From Streptomyces prunicolor NBRC 13075 (GTDB lineage Bacteria > Actinomycetota > Actinomycetes > Streptomycetales > Streptomycetaceae), in NCBI RefSeq assembly GCF_000367365.1, contig NZ_BARF01000013.1, positions 1 through 64,000 on the forward strand: a stretch of DNA of 64,000 nucleotides. The letters are read 5' to 3'. A program made the translations under genes and the position numbers. Positions 25,020-34,287 of this stretch are shown piece by piece. Every line of letters starts with the position of its first letter. Positions within the stretch are counted from its first letter, which is position 1. Under the pieces are notes generated by a model that was not told the DNA's origin, did not search any database, and was given only the letters and a program-made list of their open reading frames with translations.

Positions 25020-25970
25020 CTATCGGTCGAGGTGCGGGCGGCTGGTACCCGTCAGTCCGCAACCGGCCAGGTGCTCACGCGTGCTGATTGCGATGGGCAG
25101 GGGCACCTCGGGAGCGCACGGGTACAGGTCCTGCTCGACGATGACGAACAACTCGGCGTCCAGCCGCGCGAGTTCGGCCACCACGTCGGCCGGATTCGGC
25201 ACGCCTGCGGGAGGTGACACGCACACCCCGCGCTTGACCGCCTCCCCGAACGACAGGTCCTCCGCGGTGACTTGGGCGAGCACCGCGGGGTCCATCTGCT
25301 TGATGTGGACGTAGCCGACGCGCTCGCCGAAGCGGCGGATCAGGTCGAGGTTGTCGCCGCCGCCGTACGCCACGTGCCCGGTGTCCAGGCAGAGGTTGGT
25401 GTAGCGGGAGTCCGACTCGTTGAGCAACCGCTCGATCTCCGGCTGGGTCTGGATGTGGCTGTCGGCGTGCGGATGGATGACGAGCTGTACGTCGTACTCG
25501 TCGAGCAGCAACTTGCCCAGCCGGTCGGCGGATCGGCCGAAGCCCGCCCACTGGACGGCGGTCAGCTCGGGCGACTCGGTGAACGCGCCGGTCTTCTCGT
25601 CGCGGTACATCGGCGGGATGAGGACGAGGTGGTGCGCGCCGGCGGCCGCGGTCAGCGCGGCGACCTGCCGGACATGGGCGAGCATCTCGTCCCACGCCTC
25701 CGGACGGTGCAGCCCGCCGAACGCGGTGCCGCCGGAGACCTGGAGCCCACGGGCGTCCAGCTCCTCCTTCAGACGCTGCGGGTCGGTGGGGAGATAGCCG
25801 TACGGCCCGAGCTCCAGCCACTGGTAGCCGGCCGTGGCCAGCTCGTCGAGGAAGCGGGTGTACGGCACCTGGTGCTCGTCCTCGGGGAACCAGATGCCCC
25901 AGGAGTCGGGAGCGGAGCCCAGGCAGAGGTTGCCCGCGACGGTACGGAGGGGAGTTGGCGCCGTTGCCAT
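25020..25970 (-). CDS. iolE: IolE-type inosose dehydratase (sugar phosphate isomerase fold)
   Basis: 316 residues. The APDSWGIWFPED segment near the N-terminus is the signature of IolE, the metal-dependent 2-keto-myo-inositol dehydratase. EDEHQVPYTRFLDELATAGY, VIHPHADSHI, LCLDTGHVAYGG and VGYVHIKQMD provide the TIM-barrel metal ligands. It converts scyllo-inosose to 3D-trihydroxycyclohexane-dione, the IolD substrate. It lies 40 bp downstream of iolA. The other TIM-barrel gene at 21677 lacks the APDSWG motif. Confidence 0.87.
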   Translation of the reverse strand: MATAPTPLRTVAGNLCLGSAPDSWGIWFPEDEHQVPYTRFLDELATAGYQWLELGPYGYLPTDPQRLKEELDARGLQVSGGTAFGGLHRPEAWDEMLAHVRQVAALTAAAGAHHLVLIPPMYRDEKTGAFTESPELTAVQWAGFGRSADRLGKLLLDEYDVQLVIHPHADSHIQTQPEIERLLNESDSRYTNLCLDTGHVAYGGGDNLDLIRRFGERVGYVHIKQMDPAVLAQVTAEDLSFGEAVKRGVCVSPPAGVPNPADVVAELARLDAELFVIVEQDLYPCAPEVPLPIAISTREHLAGCGLTGTSRPHLDR

Positions 25971-26010
25971 GGTCGGTCCTTTGCGAAGGGGGGAGGGGGA
26001 ACTCTGTGGA

Positions 26011-27507
26011 TCAGCTGGACGTGGGGAAGTTGAAGCCGGCGGCGACCTGCTGGGCGGGCTGCGGCCAGCGGGTCGTGACGACCTTGGGGCGGGTGTAGAA
26101 GCGGATGCCCTCAGGGCCGTGGATGGGGGAGTCGCCGATGAGGGAGTCCTTCCAGCCGCCGAAGGAGTAGTACGACATCGGCACGGGCACCGGCACGTTG
26201 ACGCCGATCATGCCGACCTTGACGTTGCGCTGGAATCGGCGGGCGGCTTCACCGGAGGCGGTGAACAGGGCGGTTCCGTTGCCGTACGGGTTGGCGTTGA
26301 TGACGGCGATGGCCTCGTCGAGCGTGTCGACGCGGACGATCGCGAGGACCGGGCCGAACAGCTCCTCCTTGTAGGCGTCCATCTCGACCGTGACGTGGTC
26401 GAGGAGGGACGGGCCGGTGAAGAACCCGTCGGCGTACGTGGGGTCGTCGATCTTCAGCCCGCGTCCGTCCACGACGACGGTGGCGCCCTGCGTGGCAGCG
26501 GTGCCGACGGCGTTCTCGACGCGTTCCTGGGCGACCTTGGTGACCAGCGGTCCCATCTCCACGCCGGGGGCGTCACCGGGTCCGACCTTCACCTCGCGCG
26601 CCTTGCGCTCCAGCACCTCCACCAGCCCGTCCGCCGCGTCACCCACGGCCACGGCGACGGAGACGGCCATGCAGCGTTCGCCGGCCGAGCCGTAGGCGCC
26701 GGCGGTGATGTGGTTGGCGGCGAACTCCAGGTCGGCGTCCGGGAGGACGACGGCGTGGTTCTTGGCTCCGCCGAGGGCCTGGACGCGCTTGCCTGCCGAA
26801 GTGCCCTGCTCGTGCACGTACTTGGCGATGGGGGTCGACCCGACGAAGGAGACGGCCTCGATGCCGGGGTGGGTGAGGATCGCGTCGACGGCGTCCTTGC
26901 CGCCGTGCACGACGTTGAAGACGCCGTCGGGCAGGCCCGCCTTCTGGTACAGCTCGGCGACGAAGTTCGCGGCGGACGGGTCGCGCTCACTGGGCTTCAG
27001 GATGAAGGTGTTGCCCGTCGCGATGGCGATGGGGTGCATCCAAAGGGGCACCATGGCGGGGAAGTTGAAGGGCGTGATGCCCGCGACGACGCCGAGTGGC
27101 TGACGGAAGTTGTGCACGTCGATGCCGCGGGAGACCTGGTCGGAGAAGGACCCCTTGAGGACGTCGCCGAGGCCGCAGGCGAATTCGACGACCTCACGGC
27201 CGCGGGTGATCTCGCCGCGTGCGTCGTCGACGGTCTTGCCGTGTTCGGCGGAGATGATCCGGCCCAGCTCCTCCTCGTGCTCGACGAGCAACTGACGGAA
27301 GGCGAACATCACTTGGGTGCGCTGGGTGAGAGACGACTCGGACCAGGTCTCGAAGGCCCGCGCGGCGGCCGTGACGGCGGTGTCGACGTCGGCGGCCCCG
27401 CCCAGGACCACCTGGGCCTGCTGCCGTCCGGTGGCCGGGTCGAACACCGGAGCGGTGTCCGTGCCGGGGACGGCCGTGCCGTCGATCCAGTGCTGAATGG
27501 TCTTCAC
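26011..27507 (-). CDS. iolA: CoA-acylating methylmalonate-semialdehyde dehydrogenase
   Basis: 498 residues of the MmsA/IolA branch. TPFNFPAMVPLWM, SFVGSTPIAKYVHEQG and GGAKNHAVVLPDAD are branch markers. AYGSAGERCMA carries the nucleophile cysteine, and PVPVPMSYYSFGGWKDS lies at the C-terminus. It converts malonate or methylmalonate semialdehyde to acetyl- or propionyl-CoA, the last step of inositol breakdown. It also serves valine catabolism in some actinomycetes. It lies 12 bp downstream of iolD within the operon. Confidence 0.94.
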   Translation of the reverse strand: MKTIQHWIDGTAVPGTDTAPVFDPATGRQQAQVVLGGAADVDTAVTAAARAFETWSESSLTQRTQVMFAFRQLLVEHEEELGRIISAEHGKTVDDARGEITRGREVVEFACGLGDVLKGSFSDQVSRGIDVHNFRQPLGVVAGITPFNFPAMVPLWMHPIAIATGNTFILKPSERDPSAANFVAELYQKAGLPDGVFNVVHGGKDAVDAILTHPGIEAVSFVGSTPIAKYVHEQGTSAGKRVQALGGAKNHAVVLPDADLEFAANHITAGAYGSAGERCMAVSVAVAVGDAADGLVEVLERKAREVKVGPGDAPGVEMGPLVTKVAQERVENAVGTAATQGATVVVDGRGLKIDDPTYADGFFTGPSLLDHVTVEMDAYKEELFGPVLAIVRVDTLDEAIAVINANPYGNGTALFTASGEAARRFQRNVKVGMIGVNVPVPVPMSYYSFGGWKDSLIGDSPIHGPEGIRFYTRPKVVTTRWPQPAQQVAAGFNFPTSS

Positions 27508-27519
27508 GGGAGGGTGTCC

Positions 27520-29397
27520 TTACAGGTAGTGGCGCTGGGCCTGCTTGTGGGCGGCGTACGTCTCGTGCGCGGTCCGGGTGGTCTCCAGGGCGGAGGTCTG
27601 GCTGACGGGGACGTCCCACCAGCCGTGGCCCGGCGGGTTCGGCCCGTACAGGTCGGTCTCGACGTGGACGACGGTGGTGCGGGTCGCGGCCTTCGCCTTC
27701 TCCATCGCCGTACGGAACTCGTCGACGGAGGTGGCGTGCAGGACGTCCGCGCCGAGCGAGGAGGCGTTGGCGGCGAGGTCGACGGGGAGGACGTCTCCGT
27801 CGAGCAGGCCCGAACCACCGTTCCGGAAGCGGTAGTTGGTGCCGAAGCGCTGTGAACCGAGCGACTCGGACAGGGCGCCGATCGAGGCGAAGCCGTGGTT
27901 CTGGACGAGGACGACGATGACCTTCAGACCCTCGGAGACCATGGTCACGATCTCCTGAGCCATCATCAGATACGAGCCGTCACCGACGAGTACGACGACC
28001 TCGCGCGAGGGGTCGGCCATCTTGGCGCCGAGGCCGGCGGCGACCTCGTAGCCCATGCAGGAGTACGCGTACTCGACGTGGTACGCCTTCGGATCCCGCG
28101 CCCGCCACAGCTGTTGCAGGTCGCCGGGCATGGAGCCGGCGGCGTTGATGACGACGTCACGGTCGCCCAGTACGTCGTTCAGCGCGCCGAGGATCTCGGT
28201 CTGGGCGGGCAGCGGACCGTGGCCTACGGTGAAGCACGCGTCCTCGATCTCCCTTGTACGGCCGATGAGTTGACGGGTTCGCTCGCGGTACTGAGGGTCG
28301 ACCTCCCAGCCCTTCAGGGCTCGCGCGAGGGCCTCGATGCCGAGCCGGGCGTCCGCCACCAGCGGCTCCGCGGAGTGCTTGACCGCGTCCAGCCGAGCGA
28401 CGTTGAGGTTGACGAAGGCGACGTCCGGGTTGCCGAAGACGGTGTGGCTCGCGGTGGTGAAGTCGCTGTACCGGGTGCCGATGCCGAGGACGACGTCGGC
28501 CTCCTTCGCCAGTTCGTCGGCCGCGTAGGAGCCGGTCGAGCCGATGCCGCCGACCGCGCAGGGGTGGTCCCAGGGGACGGCGCCCTTGCCGGCATGGGTG
28601 TCGGCGACCGGAATGCCGGTGGCCTGGGCGAAGGCCCGCAGCTGGGTCTCGGCGCCGGAGTAGACGGCCCCGCCGCCCGCGACGATCAGCGGTTTGCGTG
28701 CCTTGCGCAGCAGCCGTACGGCCCGCTCCACGGCGGCCGGTTCCGGCACCGGGCGGCCCACGTGCCAGACCCGGCGCCGGAAGAAGGCGACCGGCCAGTC
28801 GTACGCCTCCGCCTGTACGTCCTGCGGCAGGGCCAACGTCACGGCGCCGGTCTCCACCGGGTCGGTCAGCACCCGCATCGCCGCGAGTGCGGCCGGGATC
28901 AGCTGCTCGGGGCGGGAGATCCGGTCGAAGTACTTCGACACGGCACGGAAGGCGTCGTTGACGGTGACGTCCCCGCCCCGGGTGTCCTCCAACTGCTGGA
29001 GCACGGGGTCGGCGGCGCGGGTGGCGAACATGTCGCTGGGCAGCAGCAGGACCGGTATGCGGTTGGTCGTCGCGAGCGCCGCACCCGTGATCATGTTCGT
29101 CGAACCGGGCCCCGTCGAAGCCGTGCAGGCGAACGTCGCCAGCCGGTCGCGCATCTTGGCGTACGCCACCGACGCGTGCACCATGCCCTGCTCGTTGCGG
29201 GCCAGGTAGTAGGGCAGATCGGCCTCTTGGGTGACGGCGGCCTGCAGCAGGGCCTGGCCGATCCCGGCCACGTTGCCGTGCCCGAAGATGCCCCAGACCC
29301 CGGGGATCAGCCGCTGTTCCTGGCCGTCGCGCTCGCTGTACTGGTTCGCGAGGAAGCGGACCAGGGCCTGGGCGGTGGTGAGTCGTACGGTGGTCAT
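27520..29397 (-). CDS. iolD: 3D-(3,5/4)-trihydroxycyclohexane-1,2-dione hydrolase
   Basis: 625 residues, a thiamine-diphosphate enzyme. The N-terminal domain has RLIPGVWGIFGHGNVAGIG and the cofactor-proximal LARNEQGMVHASVAYAK with the catalytic glutamate. The C-terminal domain has the ThDP/Mg motif VGDGSYLMMAQEIVTMVSEG with GFASIGALSESLGSQRFG. It opens the cyclohexane ring to 5-deoxy-glucuronate. ATG 29397 overlaps the iolB stop (ATGA). Confidence 0.95.
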   Translation of the reverse strand: MTTVRLTTAQALVRFLANQYSERDGQEQRLIPGVWGIFGHGNVAGIGQALLQAAVTQEADLPYYLARNEQGMVHASVAYAKMRDRLATFACTASTGPGSTNMITGAALATTNRIPVLLLPSDMFATRAADPVLQQLEDTRGGDVTVNDAFRAVSKYFDRISRPEQLIPAALAAMRVLTDPVETGAVTLALPQDVQAEAYDWPVAFFRRRVWHVGRPVPEPAAVERAVRLLRKARKPLIVAGGGAVYSGAETQLRAFAQATGIPVADTHAGKGAVPWDHPCAVGGIGSTGSYAADELAKEADVVLGIGTRYSDFTTASHTVFGNPDVAFVNLNVARLDAVKHSAEPLVADARLGIEALARALKGWEVDPQYRERTRQLIGRTREIEDACFTVGHGPLPAQTEILGALNDVLGDRDVVINAAGSMPGDLQQLWRARDPKAYHVEYAYSCMGYEVAAGLGAKMADPSREVVVLVGDGSYLMMAQEIVTMVSEGLKVIVVLVQNHGFASIGALSESLGSQRFGTNYRFRNGGSGLLDGDVLPVDLAANASSLGADVLHATSVDEFRTAMEKAKAATRTTVVHVETDLYGPNPPGHGWWDVPVSQTSALETTRTAHETYAAHKQAQRHYL

Positions 29398-30272
29398 CGC
29401 TGGGTGAGTCCTTCGAAGGGAAGCCGGTCGTCGACGTCCTGGGACTTCCAGGTCCCCCGCACCCATCCGTGGGCGGGGTCGTCGCAGATCAGCCAGGCGC
29501 GGTCCTGTCCAGGGCCCGCCATGACGTTGAGGTAGTAGAGGTCGTAGCCGGGTGCCGCGATCGACGGGCCGTGCCAGCCGTGCGGGATCAGCACGGTGTC
29601 GCCGGAGCGGACTTCGGCGAGCACGTCGATCGGCCGGTCCTCAGTGCCGTAGACCCGCTGGTAGGCGAAGCCGTCCTCGCCCGCGACCTGGAAGTAGTAG
29701 ATCTCCTCCAGCTCCGACTCCTGGCCCGGCCGCGCCGTGTCGTGCTTGTGCGGCGGGTAGGAGGACCAGTTGCCGCCCGGGGTGAGGACCTCGCACACCA
29801 GCAGCTGCTCGGCCTCGAACGTGCCCGGCAGGCAGTAGTTGTTGACCTGCCGCGAACACGCCCCGGCGCCGCGCAGTTCGACCGGCACGTTCTTCTGGGG
29901 CCCGTACCGAGCGGAGAGTGAGCTCCGCTCGGTACGGGCGGAGGGCAGCGCGAACGTCCCGCCGTCCGCGCTGCTGATCAGGGCCACCGACTCGCGGGGG
30001 AGGTACGCGAAGTCGGTGGCGGAGGCGAACACGCCTGTCCGGCCGGTGAGTTCGAAGGCCGTGCCGTCCGTGGTGACGGTGCAGGAACCCGTCAGCGGCA
30101 GGACCAGGAACTCGGAATCCCCGGTGGACAGGGTGTGTGCTTCGCCCGGCCTCAGGGTCAGGATCCTGAGGCCGGAGTGTCCCCAGCCCGCCGACTCGGG
30201 CGTGACCAGGAGATCGTAGGGGCCGTCGGCCGAAGTCCCCTTCGGCAGGTGGTACTTGCTCGTGTCCGTCAC
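29394..30272 (-). CDS. iolB: 5-deoxy-glucuronate isomerase
   Basis: 292 residues of the KduI/IolB cupin family. The paired cupin motifs include GNWSSYPPHKHD with metal-binding histidines, EEIYYFQV, and IPHGWHGPSIAAPGYDLYYLNVMAG near the C-terminus. It isomerises 5-deoxy-glucuronate to 2-deoxy-5-keto-gluconate, the IolC substrate. The start overlaps the aldolase stop by four bases. The length is typical of the family. Confidence 0.94.
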   Translation of the reverse strand: MTDTSKYHLPKGTSADGPYDLLVTPESAGWGHSGLRILTLRPGEAHTLSTGDSEFLVLPLTGSCTVTTDGTAFELTGRTGVFASATDFAYLPRESVALISSADGGTFALPSARTERSSLSARYGPQKNVPVELRGAGACSRQVNNYCLPGTFEAEQLLVCEVLTPGGNWSSYPPHKHDTARPGQESELEEIYYFQVAGEDGFAYQRVYGTEDRPIDVLAEVRSGDTVLIPHGWHGPSIAAPGYDLYYLNVMAGPGQDRAWLICDDPAHGWVRGTWKSQDVDDRLPFEGLTQR

Positions 30273-31141
30273 AGCAGGCTCACCGCCCGGTCCACGGCGC
30301 CGGCGACGTCGCCGTCCGAGGGGTAGAGCAGGGAACGGCCGACCATCAGGCCCTGCGCGGTGGGGAGTTTGAGGGCCTTGCCCCAGGAGGCGAAGGCCGC
30401 TTCGGCGTCCTTGACCTCGCCGCCCAGCAGCAGCGCGGGCAGCGTCGAGGAGGCCAGCACCCGCTCCATGTCCGCCACGACCGGGACCTTGAGCCAGGTG
30501 TAGGCGGTGCGGCGGCCCAGGCCCGAGGCGATGGTGACCGACTTGACGACGGCGTCCGTCGAGAGGTCGTTACGGATCCTGCCGTCCTGCCAGGAGGAGA
30601 GGAACGGCTCGATCATGGCGATGAGTTGACGGTCGTTCAGCTCGTTGACGGCACGGGCGGTGTTCTCCAGGACGGAGGGTGTCGCCGGGTCGTCGAGGGC
30701 GATACGGGTGAGCATCTTGCCGCCGTCGAAGCCCATCGCGGCGATGGTCTCGGCGTCGTAGCCGGTGAAGCGGTCGTCGATCTCGAAGACGGAGCCCGCG
30801 AGCCCGGCCCGGTTCATGGAACCGAAGACGCTCTTGCCGTCCAGGACGCCGAGCAGCAGCAGGTCCTCCAGAATGTCGGCCGTGCCCAGGACGCCCGTGA
30901 CGCCGGGCCGCTCCAGCGCCGTGCACAGGCGGTCGAGAAGCTCGAAGCGATCGGCCATCGCGGTGGGGTCGGCGCCGACGCCGTTGGCGCCGCGGGCCGG
31001 GTGGTCGGCCGCGACGATCATCGCCTTGCCGTGGGCGCCGAGGAGCGAGGTGGCTTTCACGCGGCGTGCTGCCGCCGTAGCGATGGCGCCGGGGTCGTTG
31101 ACCCGCGCCTCCACGATCCGGCTCACAATGTCGGACGGCAC
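30269..31141 (-). CDS. Cgl0159-family (beta/alpha)8 protein, candidate IolJ-type aldolase
   Basis: 290 residues from GTG 31141, four bases after the iolC stop, with AAAGG ten bases ahead. The barrel includes MIVAADHPARGANGVG, GVLGTADILEDLLLLG, FDGGKMLTRIALDD and YTWLKVPVVADME with a candidate Schiff-base lysine, and ends PALLLGGEVKDAEAAFASWG. It belongs to the DeoC/FbaB-like family first seen in the Corynebacterium inositol cluster. No other aldolase for 2-deoxy-5-keto-gluconate-6-phosphate is encoded here, so it probably fills the IolJ step, which is inference. Confidence 0.85.
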   Translation of the reverse strand: MPSDIVSRIVEARVNDPGAIATAAARRVKATSLLGAHGKAMIVAADHPARGANGVGADPTAMADRFELLDRLCTALERPGVTGVLGTADILEDLLLLGVLDGKSVFGSMNRAGLAGSVFEIDDRFTGYDAETIAAMGFDGGKMLTRIALDDPATPSVLENTARAVNELNDRQLIAMIEPFLSSWQDGRIRNDLSTDAVVKSVTIASGLGRRTAYTWLKVPVVADMERVLASSTLPALLLGGEVKDAEAAFASWGKALKLPTAQGLMVGRSLLYPSDGDVAGAVDRAVSLL

Positions 31142-31145
31142 GTCG

Positions 31146-32114
31146 TCACGCCTTTCGTTCGGTGGAAGCGGTGGTGGCCTCGCGGAGCTTGGCCTCGACC
31201 TCGGCCTCGGTGGGCATCGCGTCGGAGCAGGAGAGCCGGCCCGCGACCAGGGCGCCGGCGGCGTTGGCGAAGGAGACCGTGCGGCGGGTGTCCCAGCCGG
31301 AGAGCAGACCGTGGCAGAGCGCGCCGCCGAAGGCGTCACCGGCGCCGAGCCCGTTGACGACGTCCACCGGCACCGGCGGTATCTCGACGGCCGAACCGTC
31401 GCGGCCGACGGCCAGGACACCCTTGGGACCCTGCTTCACCACCGCCAGCTCCACCCCTGCGGCGAGCAGTGCCTTCGCGGCGGCGTACGGCTCGCGCTCA
31501 CCCGTCGCCACCTCGCACTCGTCGAGATTGCCGACGGCCACCGTGGTGTGGCGCAGGGCCTCGGCGTAGTACGTACGAGCCTGATCCGCGGCGGTCCAAA
31601 ACATCGGCCGCCAGTCCAGGTCGAAGACGGTCGGGCCGGACTTCGCCCGGTGCGCCAGCGCGGCGAGCGTGGCCGAGCGGCTCGGCTCCTCGCTCAGCCC
31701 CGTCCCGGTGACCCAGAAGATCCGGGCGTCCCGGACGGCGTCCAGGTCCAGTTCGGCCGGCTGGATGTCCAGGTCGGGAGCCTTGGGCAGCCGGTAGAAG
31801 TACAGCGGGAAGTCGTCCGGCGGGAAGATCTCGCAGAACGTCACCGGGGTCGGCGCGATGTCCGACGTGCCGACGAACCGGCTGTCGACGCCATACCCGT
31901 CCAAGGCCGTGCGGACGAAGTCCCCGAAAGGGTCCCGGCCCGTCTTCGTGATCACGGCCGCGGAGCGCTCGTAACGGGCCGCGGCGACGGCGACGTTGGT
32001 CGGACTCCCGCCCAGGTACTTGCCGAACGACGTGACCTCGGCCAGCCCCACGCCGGTCTGGAGCGGATATACGTCCACCCCTACGCGGCCCATGGTCAGC
32101 ACTTCGAACGGCAT
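31146..32114 (-). CDS. iolC: 5-dehydro-2-deoxygluconokinase
   Basis: 322 residues of the PfkB family. LGGSPTNVAVAAARYERSAAVITKTG is the first signature, and DVVNGLGAGDAFGGALCHG near residue 255 carries the catalytic Asp. It phosphorylates 2-deoxy-5-keto-gluconate at O6. The ATG at 32114 is chosen; a GTG directly before it (32117) is an equally possible start given AAGGGA at a good distance. It is the first gene of the inositol operon, which continues to 21677. Confidence 0.93.
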   Translation of the reverse strand: MPFEVLTMGRVGVDVYPLQTGVGLAEVTSFGKYLGGSPTNVAVAAARYERSAAVITKTGRDPFGDFVRTALDGYGVDSRFVGTSDIAPTPVTFCEIFPPDDFPLYFYRLPKAPDLDIQPAELDLDAVRDARIFWVTGTGLSEEPSRSATLAALAHRAKSGPTVFDLDWRPMFWTAADQARTYYAEALRHTTVAVGNLDECEVATGEREPYAAAKALLAAGVELAVVKQGPKGVLAVGRDGSAVEIPPVPVDVVNGLGAGDAFGGALCHGLLSGWDTRRTVSFANAAGALVAGRLSCSDAMPTEAEVEAKLREATTASTERKA

Positions 32115-32168
32115 CACGCTGGTTTCCCTTTCGTGCCGGAGACGGAGGCGTTCAGGAGATTCACTGCT

Positions 32169-32227
32169 GCGCTCTACTAGCGCGCTCTAGTCTGTGTACG
32201 ATGACTCCTGTCCAAATGTCATGTCAA
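32169..32227 (-). promoter_or_regulatory. iolC promoter and operator
   Basis: On the minus strand TTGACA (32227-32222), an 18-bp spacer and CATCGT (32203-32198) are followed seven bases later by the dyad ACTAGCGCGCTCTAGT (32176-32191). GCGCTCTA also recurs as a direct repeat at 32169 and 32182. The 14-mer TAGCGCGCTCTAGT is identical to one at 36562-36575. The divergent LacI gene starts 90 bp away. Confidence 0.6.
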
Positions 32228-32280
32228 TACCTTGTTGCCAGGAGATTTCGAGAGGCCCGTAGGGTTGGCCGCGGCGGAAG

Positions 32281-33324
32281 GTGGATTCACAGGTGGATGC
32301 GTCAGGAAAGCAGCGGCCCACGATGGCGGACGTCGCTGCGAAAGCAGGCGTGTCGCGGGCGCTCGTCTCGATCATCTTCCGCGGTCAGCCGGGCGCGAGC
32401 GAGGAGACGCGGCAGCGGGTGCTGCGGGTGGCCGACGAGATCGGCTACCACCCCGACAGCGCGGCCAGGCTGCTGGCCCGCGGCCGCAGCCGGACGCTCG
32501 GCGTGATGTTCACCGTGCACCAGACCTTCCACGCGGACCTCATCGCGGGGATCTACCCCGAGGCCGAACGCCTCGGCTACGACGTCCTGCTCTCCGCGGC
32601 CACCCACGGCCGCAGCGAGACGAAGGCGGCCGAGGCGTTGCTCAGCCACCGTTGTGAGGCGCTGATCCTGCTCGGCCCCGAAGCCGAGGCCGCGTATCTC
32701 GACGAACTCGGACACCGAGCGGTGACAGTCTCGGTCAGCCGCCGAGTGCCCCGCGCCCGCGTGGACTTCGTCCACAGCGCCGAGGGCAAGGGGATGCACC
32801 AGGCCATGGAGCATCTCGTCGAACTGGGGCACCGTCGAATCGTGCACATCGACGGCGGCAGGGGCCCCGGATCGGTCGATCGGCGGCGTGCCTACCGGGC
32901 CGCGATGCGCCGACACGGACTGGAGGCCGAGGTTCGGGTCATTCCCGGGGAGCACACGGAGGAGTCGGGCATCGAGTCGGGCCGCCTGTTCCTGGCGGAG
33001 CGCGATCGGGGGCAGGACCTGCCGACGGCGGTCCTCGCGGGCAACGACCGGTGTGCGTGGGGCCTGTTGATGGCCCTGACGCGCGCAGGCGTCGACGTCC
33101 CGCGTGATGTGTCGGTTGTCGGTTACGACGACAGTCACCTCTCCCATCTCATGCCGATCGGCCTGACCACCGTCCGCCAGGACGCGGCTCTGATGGCGGA
33201 ACATGCCGTGCGGTTCGCCGTCGAACGGCTGGAGAATCCGGAGCTGGAGGCCCGAGAGGCCGTACTGGATCCGAAGCTCGTGGTGCGCGGTACGAGTGGC
33301 AAGGCACCGGAGACGTCGGCCTGA
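32281..33324 (+). CDS. LacI-family regulator of the inositol locus
   Basis: 347 residues from GTG 32281; a second GTG at 32293 is a possible alternative. The helix-turn-helix PTMADVAAKAGVSRALVSII and hinge DSAARLLARGRSRTLGV are followed by a ligand domain with VLAGNDRCAWGLLMAL and DVSVVGYDDSHLSHLMPIGLTTVRQD. It is divergent from iolC over a shared operator. The same operator upstream of the ABC importer at 36368 suggests this protein represses both until an inositol-derived inducer appears. Confidence 0.92.
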   Translation: MDSQVDASGKQRPTMADVAAKAGVSRALVSIIFRGQPGASEETRQRVLRVADEIGYHPDSAARLLARGRSRTLGVMFTVHQTFHADLIAGIYPEAERLGYDVLLSAATHGRSETKAAEALLSHRCEALILLGPEAEAAYLDELGHRAVTVSVSRRVPRARVDFVHSAEGKGMHQAMEHLVELGHRRIVHIDGGRGPGSVDRRRAYRAAMRRHGLEAEVRVIPGEHTEESGIESGRLFLAERDRGQDLPTAVLAGNDRCAWGLLMALTRAGVDVPRDVSVVGYDDSHLSHLMPIGLTTVRQDAALMAEHAVRFAVERLENPELEAREAVLDPKLVVRGTSGKAPETSA

Positions 33325-33340
33325 GGCATTGGCGACCGGG

Positions 33341-33388
33341 CACGTCCCCCAGCAGTTGGGGCTCTTGGCCTTGCCTGCTGGGGACATG
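33341..33388. terminator. Bidirectional terminator hairpin
   Basis: CACGTCCCCCAGCAG (33341-33355) pairs with CTGCTGGGGACATG (33375-33388) with one bulged C and one mismatch. It sits between the convergent LacI and ABC ATPase genes. Confidence 0.6.
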
Positions 33389-33391
33389 CCG

Positions 33392-34279
33392 CTACAGCGC
33401 TGTCAGGTCTCTCGCGTCGGGGAGTTCGTCGACGTCGAGGCCGCGGACTTGGGACAACTCGTGCTTGAGCGCGGCGAGTTCGGTACCGCCGGCCATGTGG
33501 TTGGTGAGCTCTTCGAGGGTGATCTCGCTGCGCTCCGCCGACAACTCCATGGTGCCCAGCCGCAGCACGCTGAAGTGGTCGCCGACCATGTAGGCGTGGT
33601 GCGGGTTGTGGGTGATGAAGATGACCCCGAGCCCGCGTTCGCGGGCTGCGGCCACGTACTTCAGCACCACACCGGACTGCTTGACGCCGAGGGCGGCGGT
33701 CGGCTCGTCCAGGATCAGGACGCGGGCGCCGAAGTAGACGGCGCGGGCGATGGCGACACACTGGCGCTGGCCGCCGGAGAGGGTGCCGATGGGCTGGTCC
33801 AGGTTGTCCAGGACGATGCCCATGTTGCGCAGTTCCTCGTCCGCGGTCTTCTTCATCTTCTCGATGTCGAGACGGCGGAACGGCCAGGGGCCCTTCGTCA
33901 TCTCCGAGCCGAGGAAGAAGTTGCGCCACACCGGCATCAACGGCACGACGGCCAGGTCCTGGTAGACCGTCGCGATGCCCCGGTCGAGTGCCTGGCGGGG
34001 GGTGGTGAAGTGCACCGGCTCCCCGTCGACGAGGAATTCGCCCTCGGTGTGCTGGTGCAGCCCGGAGATGATTTTGATGAGCGTGGACTTGCCCGCGCCG
34101 TTGTCGCCGAGGACGCAGGTGACCTGGCCGGGGCGGACCGCGAGGTCGACCCCGTGCAGGGCACGGATGTTGCCGTACGCCTTGCCCGCGTTCCGGAGCT
34201 GGACGGTCGGACGGTCCCCGTCTTCCGGCTCCGTGTCCTGGAGGATGGCGCCGTGGGTGTTGGCTTCTTTGCCTGTCAT
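33392..34279 (-). CDS. Sugar/inositol ABC transporter ATP-binding protein
   Basis: 295 residues with a single nucleotide-binding domain, unlike the duplicated RbsA. Walker A is GDNGAGKST, the signature LSGGQRQ, Walker [11 protein letters not shown] and the switch ITHN. ATG 34279 is chosen because GGAGGTGA lies eight bases upstream; a GTG at 34291 overlapping the permease stop is less well placed. It energises the importer made with the genes at 34288-36368. About 50 residues after the switch end at LTAL with no second domain. Confidence 0.92.
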   Translation of the reverse strand: MTGKEANTHGAILQDTEPEDGDRPTVQLRNAGKAYGNIRALHGVDLAVRPGQVTCVLGDNGAGKSTLIKIISGLHQHTEGEFLVDGEPVHFTTPRQALDRGIATVYQDLAVVPLMPVWRNFFLGSEMTKGPWPFRRLDIEKMKKTADEELRNMGIVLDNLDQPIGTLSGGQRQCVAIARAVYFGARVLILDEPTAALGVKQSGVVLKYVAAARERGLGVIFITHNPHHAYMVGDHFSVLRLGTMELSAERSEITLEELTNHMAGGTELAALKHELSQVRGLDVDELPDARDLTAL

Positions 34280-34287
34280 GTTGTCGG

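Noticed and set aside
25834..27855. Long plus-strand open frame opposite iolA and iolD
   Set aside because: Antisense shadow; the minus-strand proteins carry full family signatures.
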